Made by a program: the position numbers and the translations under genes. Shown one piece after another: positions 7,891 to 15,011 of a stretch of 64,000 nucleotides of DNA. Numbering within the stretch: position 1 is the first letter of the stretch; each line of letters opens with the position of its first letter. This DNA comes from Phycisphaerae bacterium (GTDB lineage Bacteria > Planctomycetota > Phycisphaerae > Phycisphaerales > Phycisphaeraceae). The notes beneath the pieces are model-generated. The model saw only the letters and a list, made by a program, of their open reading frames with translations. It did no database searches and was not told the origin of the DNA. The stretch lies in assembly GCA_030432595.1 (NCBI GenBank), contig JAUIGU010000012.1:33513-97512 (forward strand). Reading direction: 5' to 3'.

Positions 7891-8952
7891 TTACGGTTCG
7901 AGCAGGACCTTAAGTGCGCCGGGTTGGTTGGCGGCGCGCAGGACGTCCACGCCGTCGGCGAGTTTCATGCGTCGCGTGACCAGCGACACCACGTCCACAT
8001 GCCCGGCCGAGAGGGTCTGCAGCGCATCGCGGAAGGGGCCGCAGCGGGAGCCGATGACGTGGATTTCGTCGATGACCAGGGGGGAAAGGTCGATGGAAGT
8101 TTGATCCGGGGCTTCGCTGCGCTCAGCCCTCGGCTTAACGCCGTCGCTTGCGGGGGTGTGTGGAGGCGTGCTTCCGGGGGCGACGGTGGTTTTGAGGACG
8201 AGGGTGCCGCGGGGGCGGACCATCTGCATGGCGGTGGTGAGCCCGGTCGCCGAGCCGGTGGCATCGACGACGATGTCCTGGTCTTTGCGGAGGCCGACGT
8301 CGCCGAGCAGCCGAGCGGGGATGCCCCACTTCTCGCAGAGGCGCAGCTTGGGTTCGTGTTTGCCGACGACGCGCACGGTGGCGTTGAGCCGCGACAACAC
8401 CTGGGCGCACAGCAATCCGAGACGCCCATCGCCGAGCACCGTGATGTAAGGCCGGCCCTCGATCTTCAACTGCCGCACCACCTGCAGCGCCGCGGCCAAG
8501 GGTTCGGTGAACACCGCGTGGTCGTCATCGACGTTGTTGGGCACTTCGTGCAGGTTCACGGCCGGCAGCACGAAGCGTTCGGCGAAACACCCGTCGCGCC
8601 CCGCGATGCCCAGCACCGTGCGGTCCCGGCAGTGCGAGCGCAGGCCCGCCTTGCACATGTCGCAGGTTCCGCAGACGCAGTTGATCTCGCCGACGACGCG
8701 CTTTCCGACCCAGTCCTTGCCGGTTTTTTTGCTTTGGCCGTCGCCGGCCGCTTCGACGACGCCGACGAACTCGTGCCCGAGCACGCCGCGGAACCCCATG
8801 TAGCCCTTGCACAGCTCGAGGTCGGTGGCGCAGACGCCCATGCGGGTAGGGCGGATGAGCACCTCGCCGGGCCCGGGTTTGGGCGCGGTCCGGTCCGTTT
8901 GGAGGGTCGGCTGGACGGGGTGGCCGGCGTCGTTGAAGACCAGGGCACGCAT
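7891..8952 (-). CDS. Zinc-dependent alcohol/polyol dehydrogenase (MDR family)
   Basis: The 353-residue medium-chain dehydrogenase has the GroES-like part with GHEFVGVVEAAG, the structural zinc cluster CVCGTCDMCKAGLRSHC, and a nucleotide-binding VLGDGRLGLL segment. It should oxidise an alcohol or polyol with NAD(P); substrate unknown. The chosen ATG at 8952 encodes MRALVFNDAGHP, a typical family start; an earlier in-frame start would leave no spacer to the divergent NAD kinase gene. Residues about 269-285 (KPRAERSEAPDQT) are an inserted repeat of the same family seen three times in the helicase gene. Confidence 0.85.
   Translation of the reverse strand: MRALVFNDAGHPVQPTLQTDRTAPKPGPGEVLIRPTRMGVCATDLELCKGYMGFRGVLGHEFVGVVEAAGDGQSKKTGKDWVGKRVVGEINCVCGTCDMCKAGLRSHCRDRTVLGIAGRDGCFAERFVLPAVNLHEVPNNVDDDHAVFTEPLAAALQVVRQLKIEGRPYITVLGDGRLGLLCAQVLSRLNATVRVVGKHEPKLRLCEKWGIPARLLGDVGLRKDQDIVVDATGSATGLTTAMQMVRPRGTLVLKTTVAPGSTPPHTPASDGVKPRAERSEAPDQTSIDLSPLVIDEIHVIGSRCGPFRDALQTLSAGHVDVVSLVTRRMKLADGVDVLRAANQPGALKVLLEP
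8102..8137. repeat. Coding repeat insert (family S) in the alcohol dehydrogenase
   Basis: On the minus strand it reads AAGCCGAGGGCTGAGCGCAG and so on, giving the peptide KPRAERSEAPDQ. The helicase gene holds three relatives (KPSAEERSDEASD, KPNAEERTSGGDEASDQ, KPSVESRNDEASDQ). It contains a short palindrome, GGGCT/AGCCC. Confidence 0.75.
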
Positions 8953-8987
8953 GGGGGAGATATCGGCCGTTTGCCCGGGCGGCGACA

Positions 8988-9962
8988 ATGCAGCGTTACA
9001 CTGCGGGCCGCATGGCCGGACCCGACGCGAAAAACCCGAGCCAACCCGGAGGCCAACCGGGCGGAAAGGCCGACCCGCCGCGCGTGCTGCTGCTGGCCAA
9101 CACCGGCAAGCCGCCGGTCGTCGAGGCGCTCAAGACCTTCGTGCCCTGGCTCAAGGACCGGGCCGACGTCGTCGGCGTCGAAGAGACCCGGCACACCAAG
9201 GAAACCAACGGCGCCGGGCTGCCCGACGCAGACCTGGCCATGGTGCTCGGCGGGGACGGCACGTTCCTCTCGCAGGCCCGCATCCTTGTTGACCGCGAGG
9301 TGCCCGTGCTGGGCGTGAACTTCGGCAAGGTCGGGTTCCTCGCCGAGTGGGACATCGAGCACGTCAAGGCCCACTGGGAGCGCCTCGCCGGCGGCGTCTG
9401 TCGGCACACCCGGCGCATCATGATTGACGTCGACGTGCTTGCCGAGGACACGCCCGTCTACCACCCCAACGGTCAGCAGCGGCTGCACACGTTCCTGGCG
9501 ATGAATGACGCGGTGATCACGGCCGGGCCGCCCTTCCGCATGGTCGAGTTCGAGGTCGCCATCGAGCCGGCCGTGGTGCAGCGGCCGGCGGTGACGGTGG
9601 CGGGCGACGGCCTGGTGGTCGCGACGCCGTCGGGGTCCACGGCGTACAACCTCTCGTCGGGCGGGCCGATCGTCTCGCCGGGCGTCGAGGCGCTGATGAT
9701 TTCGGCGATCAGCCCGTACACGCTGGCGTTCCGCCCAATCGTCTTCGGCGCCGACTGCGACGTGTGGATCACCGTCACCCGCGCCAACGAGGGCACGACG
9801 CTGGTCATCGACGGCCAACCCGCCGCGCCGCTCAAAGAAGGCCAGCACGTCCGCATCACCCAGCACCCGCGCATGCTCACGCTGATCCAGAACCCCGAGC
9901 TGACGTACTGGTCGATGCTGGCGCACAAGATGCGCTGGGCGGTGCGGCCGCGGCGGGATTGA
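8988..9962 (+). CDS. nadK: NAD kinase
   Basis: The 324-residue protein phosphorylates NAD to NADP. It has the GGDGT signature at residues 88-92 (VLGGDGTFLSQ), the FGKVGFLAEWD loop, and the TPSGSTAYNLSSGGP signature near residues 205-220. An N-terminal extension of about 30 Gly/Pro-rich residues precedes RVLLLANTGKPP. Neither the ATG at 8988 nor the one at 9012 has a Shine-Dalgarno site, so the start is uncertain by 8 residues. It is divergent from the alcohol dehydrogenase with a very short gap (35 or 59 bases). Confidence 0.93.
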   Translation: MQRYTAGRMAGPDAKNPSQPGGQPGGKADPPRVLLLANTGKPPVVEALKTFVPWLKDRADVVGVEETRHTKETNGAGLPDADLAMVLGGDGTFLSQARILVDREVPVLGVNFGKVGFLAEWDIEHVKAHWERLAGGVCRHTRRIMIDVDVLAEDTPVYHPNGQQRLHTFLAMNDAVITAGPPFRMVEFEVAIEPAVVQRPAVTVAGDGLVVATPSGSTAYNLSSGGPIVSPGVEALMISAISPYTLAFRPIVFGADCDVWITVTRANEGTTLVIDGQPAAPLKEGQHVRITQHPRMLTLIQNPELTYWSMLAHKMRWAVRPRRD

Positions 9963-10003
9963 GTTTGGAACCACCGATGGACACGGATGAGAATCGCGTT
10001 CCG

Positions 10004-10567
10004 TCAGAGGTCGTTTTCACCCAGCAGATAGCTGACCAACTCGCGGCGGTGCGCGTGCGCGTCGAGCCAGGCCCGGACTTCCCGTAATCGGCGGAAGGTG
10101 TCTTCGCCGAACTGCTCGACCAGGCGGGCTTCGTGGCTCTGCCTGGCGTGTTGCCGGCGGACCTCGGCCTGCCACGCCGACGTGAAGATCAGGTGCAAGT
10201 CTTTCGACAGGCCGTGACGCGTCAACGCGTCCCACTCGTGGCGGTCGAACCACATGCCGCCGCAGCGGGCGCAGCGGTCGAGGTGGAAGTCCAAGCCGTG
10301 ACCGACGCGGTGACGGATCAGGAAGTGGCCGTCTTCGGGGCAGCGTTTGCCGGCGGGCGAGTCTTGGGGGGCGGGGAGGTCTGTGCCCGAATCTGCGGAC
10401 GGTGCCTCATCCTGCATGACGGGTTCGGCGTCACGGGACTCGCGCCACTTCCAAAACGCCGAAGGACGCAGCCACATCCCGCCACTCGCCGGGCAGCGCA
10501 TCGCGGACAGGCGGGGCTCGACCTCCACGGTTTCGAGGCCGGTCTTGTGGTCAATCGGGCTGAGCAT
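10004..10567 (-). CDS. TFIIB-type zinc-finger domain protein
   Basis: The 187-residue protein contains a zf-TFIIB (PF13453-like) unit: CPEDG near 76-80, then DRCARCGGMWFDRHEWDAL at about 98-115. A degenerate first copy (RCPASGGMWLRP, 24-35) lacks the second Cys pair. The C-terminal part (120-187) is charged and probably helical. It is presumably cytoplasmic and binds zinc; function unknown. It is convergent with nadK, with only 41 bases between the stops. Confidence 0.72.
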   Translation of the reverse strand: MLSPIDHKTGLETVEVEPRLSAMRCPASGGMWLRPSAFWKWRESRDAEPVMQDEAPSADSGTDLPAPQDSPAGKRCPEDGHFLIRHRVGHGLDFHLDRCARCGGMWFDRHEWDALTRHGLSKDLHLIFTSAWQAEVRRQHARQSHEARLVEQFGEDTFRRLREVRAWLDAHAHRRELVSYLLGENDL

Positions 10568-10698
10568 CGAGAACTCCTTGTGAACTCAACATACCTGTTC
10601 ACCCCGTGCAAAAACGCACCGTTGCGTTTCGACCCTCGCGTTCGTGGGGTACGATCCGCTTGAATCTGTGGACATCTGCGAGATCTGCGGTTAAAAGC

Positions 10699-11394
10699 AT
10701 GCACCTGCTCCTCTTCGACATCGACGGCACGTTGCTCGACACCCGCGGCGCGGGCCGGCGGGCGATGGAACGCGTCGCGCGGCGGATGTTCGGAGAGGCG
10801 TTTTCGTTTGATCGCGTGAACTTCGGCGGGAACCTCGACCCGCTCATTTTTCGCGAGGCGGCGGCACACAACGGGCTCGACGACATCGACGACGCCCACG
10901 ACGCGTTTCATGCCGGGTATCTCGGGGAACTCGACGAAGAACTGAAAAACAGCAACGGCGAGATCACCGCCCTGCCCGGCGTGCTCGATGCGCTCGCGCA
11001 CTGCCGCGACCTCGCGGGGCAGGGCGCGGTGACGTTGGGGTGTTTGACCGGCAACTACACCGGGGCCGCGCCGCTCAAGCTTCGGCACGTCGGCATCGAC
11101 CCCGACCAGTTCACCGTCACCGCGTTCGGCGACGAAGCGCCCAGCCGGCCCGACCTCGTGCCCGTCGCCATGACCAAGCACGCCAAGCACCACAGCCGAC
11201 CCGCCGACCCGCGGCGCGTCATCGTCATCGGCGACACCCCGCGCGACGTGGACTGCGCCAAACAGCACGGCTGCGTGTCCTACGCGGTATGCACCGGCGC
11301 GGCGAACCGCGAAGCGCTTACGGCGTGCGCCCCGGACGTGCTGGTGGACGATCTGACGGATTTGTCGCCCCTGCTGGCGTTGCTGAACGCGTAA
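10699..11394 (+). CDS. HAD-superfamily hydrolase (phosphoglycolate phosphatase-like)
   Basis: The 231-residue protein starts MHLLLFDIDGTLLDT with motif I DIDGT at residues 8-12 (nucleophile Asp8). CLTGNYTG is motif II and VIVIGDTPRDVDCA is the GDxxxD motif IV. A helical cap lies between motifs I and II. It should be a small-molecule phosphatase; the cap is of the phosphoglycolate phosphatase/beta-phosphoglucomutase type, but the substrate is not fixed. I start at ATG 10699; the longer frame runs through a short repeat (10664-10690, units like ATCTGYGGA) and is unlikely. It converges on nuoN, with hairpins in the gap. Confidence 0.83.
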   Translation: MHLLLFDIDGTLLDTRGAGRRAMERVARRMFGEAFSFDRVNFGGNLDPLIFREAAAHNGLDDIDDAHDAFHAGYLGELDEELKNSNGEITALPGVLDALAHCRDLAGQGAVTLGCLTGNYTGAAPLKLRHVGIDPDQFTVTAFGDEAPSRPDLVPVAMTKHAKHHSRPADPRRVIVIGDTPRDVDCAKQHGCVSYAVCTGAANREALTACAPDVLVDDLTDLSPLLALLNA

Positions 11395-11401
11395 CCGCCA
11401 C

Positions 11402-11493
11402 CGTTTAGCGGGCGGCCCGCAGGGCCCCGCGTTGCGACGTGGATTGATGTTTTTACCGCCCCCGCGGGACGCTGCGCGTCGCCCGCGAAACCG
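11402..11493. repeat. Nested inverted repeat between convergent genes (family R)
   Basis: Outer arms starting CGTTTAGCGGGCG and ending in CGCCCGCGAAACC pair imperfectly over 92 bases, between the HAD gene and nuoN. The right half contains GGGACGCTGCGCGTCGCCC, the exact reverse complement of the left hairpin at 7802-7820, so the two loci carry the same family in different arrangement. Confidence 0.83.
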
Positions 11494-11497
11494 ACGG

Positions 11498-13138
11498 TCA
11501 CGGTGCCGCGTCGGCGACCGCGGTGTCGGGTTCGGGCAACTCGGACGGCGGGGCCTTGACGACCCCGTGCCGCGTCGCCTCGTGGGCGGATTGCGCGACG
11601 GGCGTGGCGAGGTGGCCGCCCAGGGCGAAGGCGATGACCGCGGCGACCGCGGCGGCGGCGAAGCGCAGCGGCGTGGGCCGGACGTGCGTCGCCTCGGCGT
11701 CGCGGCCGAAGAAGGCGACGATGATGATCCGCAGGTAGTACGCCGCGGAGATCGCCGAGTTGATCACCAGCGCGATCAGCAGGACGTACGACAACGTCTG
11801 CAACGGCGCGCTGACGATCGACGAGCCGAGCAGGACCTTGCCCATAAACCCCGCGAGCGGCGGGATGCCCACCAGCGAGAGCATGCTCACCAGCAGCACG
11901 CCCGCCAGGAACGGGTGCCGGTGCCACAGGCCCGAGATCGAATCGAAGGTCTGCGCCTCGTCGTCGAGGGGGTCGGGGTTCTCGCCGCGGTCGACCCACA
12001 GCACGCCGAGCACGCCGAAGCCGGCGATCGTCGCCAGCCCGTACGCCGGCAGGTAGAACAGCACCGCCGCCAGCCCGTTGCCGATCGGCTGCGAGACGTC
12101 GCGCGACCCGCCGAACAGCGTGAGTACCGCCTCGACGTCCGCGCCCAGCGCCGGCCCGGCGATCAGCCCGAGCATCAGGTACCCCGACTGCGCGATCGAG
12201 CTGTACGCCAGCACGCGCTTGAGGTTGCCCTGCACGCACGCCAGCAGGTTGCCCAGCGTCATCGTCAGCACCGCGACCACCGCCAGCAGCGCCAGCACCG
12301 GCGTCGGCAGCGGCCAACCCACCAGGCTCAGCACGAGCATCAGCGCGACGAACCCCGCGACCTTCGGCACGTACGCCAAAAACGCCGTCACCGGCGTCGC
12401 CGCGCCCTGGTACACATCCGCCGCGTACACGTGCATCGGCACCGCCGCGACCTTGAAACACAGCCCCAGCACCGACATCATCACGCCGACGATCAGCAGC
12501 GGGTTGACGCCGTCCGCCTCGACGGCGGCGCGGATGTTTTCGAAGTCGGTGAACCCGGTCGCGCCGTAGATCAACGCGAAGCCGTACAGGAACACCGCCG
12601 CCGACATCGCCCCCAGGAAGAAGTACTTGATCGCCGACTCCTGCGCGATCGCGGTGTCGCGCGTGGTCGCGATCATCACATACGTCGGCAGCGACACCAA
12701 TTCCAACGCGAGGAACAGCCAGACCAGGTCCGTCGCCCCGGCCGTGAGCATCGCGCCCGTGGCCGACAGCAGGAAGAACGCGTAGAACTCGCCCTTGATC
12801 GACGTGCCGGCGTCAAACGTGACCGCCGCGTCCGTCCGCCGTTGCTGCATCAACGCGTCCGGCACGCCCGCCGCCAACGCCAGCAACAACAGCCCCACGC
12901 CCAGCACCGCCAGCTTCACGAACCACCCCATGCCGTCCAGCCCCAGCGGGTGCACGGTGTCGTCGGGGATGATCAGCACGAGCAGCGCCGCCACCAGCAT
13001 CGACGCCGCCGCGACCGCGGGGGTGAGCCGGCGTGCAAACGGGCTGTGGTTCAGCCCGGTGGCCAGGCACGACACCGCGCCCATGAGCAGGACGATCTCG
13101 GGCCAGAGCGTGCCGAGTTTGGCGAGGAGCGTTTCCAT
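11498..13138 (-). CDS. nuoN: NADH-quinone oxidoreductase subunit N
   Basis: The 546-residue membrane protein is an antiporter-like proton-pumping subunit of respiratory complex I (14 or so helices). It shows LALELVSLPTYVMIA, AIKYFFLGAMSAAVFLYG, and the conserved KVAAVPMHVYAADVYQGAATPVTAFLAYVPK segment with the pumping lysines. The start ATG follows the nuoM stop with no gap (TAAATG), so translation is probably coupled. It is the last gene of nuoJKLMN on this strand. Confidence 0.95.
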   Translation of the reverse strand: METLLAKLGTLWPEIVLLMGAVSCLATGLNHSPFARRLTPAVAAASMLVAALLVLIIPDDTVHPLGLDGMGWFVKLAVLGVGLLLLALAAGVPDALMQQRRTDAAVTFDAGTSIKGEFYAFFLLSATGAMLTAGATDLVWLFLALELVSLPTYVMIATTRDTAIAQESAIKYFFLGAMSAAVFLYGFALIYGATGFTDFENIRAAVEADGVNPLLIVGVMMSVLGLCFKVAAVPMHVYAADVYQGAATPVTAFLAYVPKVAGFVALMLVLSLVGWPLPTPVLALLAVVAVLTMTLGNLLACVQGNLKRVLAYSSIAQSGYLMLGLIAGPALGADVEAVLTLFGGSRDVSQPIGNGLAAVLFYLPAYGLATIAGFGVLGVLWVDRGENPDPLDDEAQTFDSISGLWHRHPFLAGVLLVSMLSLVGIPPLAGFMGKVLLGSSIVSAPLQTLSYVLLIALVINSAISAAYYLRIIIVAFFGRDAEATHVRPTPLRFAAAAVAAVIAFALGGHLATPVAQSAHEATRHGVVKAPPSELPEPDTAVADAAP

Positions 13139-14947
13139 TTACCGGCCCCCCGCTTTCGTGAGCGCGACCGAGTGGGCACTTCCTACCCCGTCGGGGGAGG
13201 TGGCCGGCGTAGCCGGTCGGAGGGGGTGCTCGGCGTTCAACTCCAAGATTTCGGCGTCAAGGCCGTAGTCAACCGAAGAAGCACCCTCCCCCAGCCCCTC
13301 CTGGTGGGAGGGGCGTTCGGCGATCACATCTTCTTGCGATGCGTCATCATCTTCGTCGTACTCGATCAGCGCCTTTGCCGGCCCCAGCAGCGTCGCCACC
13401 GGGCCGTCGTCGCCTTCCAACGACTGCAGCACGAGTTGCGGAAACACGCCCAGCACCACGCACATCACCGCCAACGGCGCGAGCGTGGCGATCTCGCGGC
13501 GGGACAGGCCGTGCAGGTGCGACGGGTCCACGCCGTGCTCGGCGATGATGTTGTACTTCCGGCTGTACCCCGGGTGCTTCTCCTGGCCCCAGATGAGTTT
13601 GCCGGTGAGGAACAGCAGATAAATCGCCGAGAGCACCACGCCGGTGGCGGCGACGATCGCGAACGCCGGGCCCAGCACCCCATCGGGCGAGTTGAACGTG
13701 CCGAGCATCGTGAGGAACTCGCCGACGAAGCCGTTGAGCCCCGGCAGCCCCACCGACGCGAGGATAAACAGCACGAAGAAGAACGAGAACAGCGGCATCT
13801 CCGTCGCCAGCCCGCCGAGCTTGCGCAGGTCGCGGGTCTCGAAGCGGTCGTAGAGCATGCCGATGCACAGGAACAGCCCGCCGGTCGCCAGCCCGTGGCT
13901 GAGCATGTAGAGCATCGCGCCCGACGCGCCGATGTTCTCGGAGTCGAACGCGAACAGCCCGATGATGCAGAAGCCCATGTGCGACACGGAGCTGTAGGCG
14001 ACGAGCTTCTTCGCGTCGGACTGGACCCAGCAGATCAGCGCCGCGTAGACGATGCCGACGCACGCGAAGGCCCCCAGGTAGGGCGCAAAGGCGACGGCGG
14101 CGTCGGGCGCCATCGGGATCGCGAGGCGCAGCAGGCCGTAGGGCCCGAGCTTGAGCACCAGGCCCGCGAGGTCGACGCTGCCGGCCGTGGGCGCCTCGGT
14201 GTGCGCCAGCGGCAGCCAGGTGTGGAACGGGAACATCGGCGTCTTGACCGCGAAGCCCGCCAGCATCGCGCCCATGATCCAGCACTGCTCGGTGAAGCTG
14301 AGGTGCTCCGCGACGCTGTAGAGCTTGACGATGTTGAACGTCCACTCCCCGTCGTGGATCTGCGAGTACCGCCAGGCGACGTAGATCACGCCGGCCATGG
14401 TCAGCACCGAGCCGGTGAACGTGTAGTAAAAGAACGTCATCGCCGCCTTGAGCTTGTTGGCGTGGCCGAACAGCCCGATCAGGAAGAACAGCGGGATGAG
14501 CGTGAACTCGAAGCAGGCGTAGAACATCATCACGTCGGTGGCGATGAACGTGCCGATCAGCGCCGCCTCGAGGATGTGCAGCCAGAAGTGGAACGTCCGC
14601 ATGTCGTGGTCGACCTCGATCAGCGACCCGAGCACGACGACGGGCATGAGGAACGTGGTCAGCAGCACCAGCCAGATCGAGATGCCGTCCAGGCCGTAGG
14701 AAAATTCCAACCCCATCGCCGGCATCCACACGAACTCGGCCTGGAGCTGCAGCCCCGGGTTGGACCAGTCGAACTGGCTCGCCACGAACAGCGACATGCC
14801 GAACGACAGCGAGCTGGTCACCGCCGAATATCCCCACGCGACCCGGCGGCGCTTCAACGCCGGGATCGGCAGCAGCAGCCCGAACGCGAACAGCACGGGC
14901 AGAAAGAGCTGCAGGGGGATGATGAGTTGGGCGATGTTGTCGGGCAT
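13139..14947 (-). CDS. nuoM: NADH-quinone oxidoreductase subunit M
   Basis: The 602-residue complex I subunit has the conserved MMFYACFEFTLIPLFFLIG (Glu of TM5), KTPMFPFHTWLPLAHTEAPTAGSVDLA and the KKLVAYSSVSHMGF lysine helix. It pumps protons in the membrane arm. The usual length is about 500; the excess is a C-terminal tail after IEYDEDDDASQEDV. Residues about 544-587 of that tail are encoded by a nested-palindrome element (13186-13314) related to elements in nuoL and the E1-KAS III gene. Confidence 0.95.
   Translation of the reverse strand: MPDNIAQLIIPLQLFLPVLFAFGLLLPIPALKRRRVAWGYSAVTSSLSFGMSLFVASQFDWSNPGLQLQAEFVWMPAMGLEFSYGLDGISIWLVLLTTFLMPVVVLGSLIEVDHDMRTFHFWLHILEAALIGTFIATDVMMFYACFEFTLIPLFFLIGLFGHANKLKAAMTFFYYTFTGSVLTMAGVIYVAWRYSQIHDGEWTFNIVKLYSVAEHLSFTEQCWIMGAMLAGFAVKTPMFPFHTWLPLAHTEAPTAGSVDLAGLVLKLGPYGLLRLAIPMAPDAAVAFAPYLGAFACVGIVYAALICWVQSDAKKLVAYSSVSHMGFCIIGLFAFDSENIGASGAMLYMLSHGLATGGLFLCIGMLYDRFETRDLRKLGGLATEMPLFSFFFVLFILASVGLPGLNGFVGEFLTMLGTFNSPDGVLGPAFAIVAATGVVLSAIYLLFLTGKLIWGQEKHPGYSRKYNIIAEHGVDPSHLHGLSRREIATLAPLAVMCVVLGVFPQLVLQSLEGDDGPVATLLGPAKALIEYDEDDDASQEDVIAERPSHQEGLGEGASSVDYGLDAEILELNAEHPLRPATPATSPDGVGSAHSVALTKAGGR
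13186..13314. repeat. Nested-palindrome element (family T) in the nuoM 3' end
   Basis: One half contains GGCCGGCGTAGCCGGTC and ends GGAGGGGGTGC; the other starts GCACCCTCCCCCAGCCCCTC and ends GGGAGGGG. The halves face each other over about 130 bases and are in frame with nuoM. Elements with the same layout lie at 15490-15605, 58059-58176 and 28001-28123. Confidence 0.75.
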
Positions 14948-15011
14948 GGGGGTGGGTCGGGTTCCCGTTGTTCTTTCTTAGCTTCAGTCTTATTTCGAGT
15001 TTGACGGTGCT

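Noticed and set aside
7885..7910. A tRNA T-loop (GGTTCGAGC)
   Set aside because: It lies in the 3' end of the alcohol dehydrogenase gene and no acceptor stem or anticodon arm can be built around it.
11432..15004. Very long open frames opposite nuoM and nuoN (and similar ones opposite other GC-rich genes)
   Set aside because: They are antisense shadows rich in Arg, His and Gln with no domains; the opposite strand encodes clear complex I subunits.
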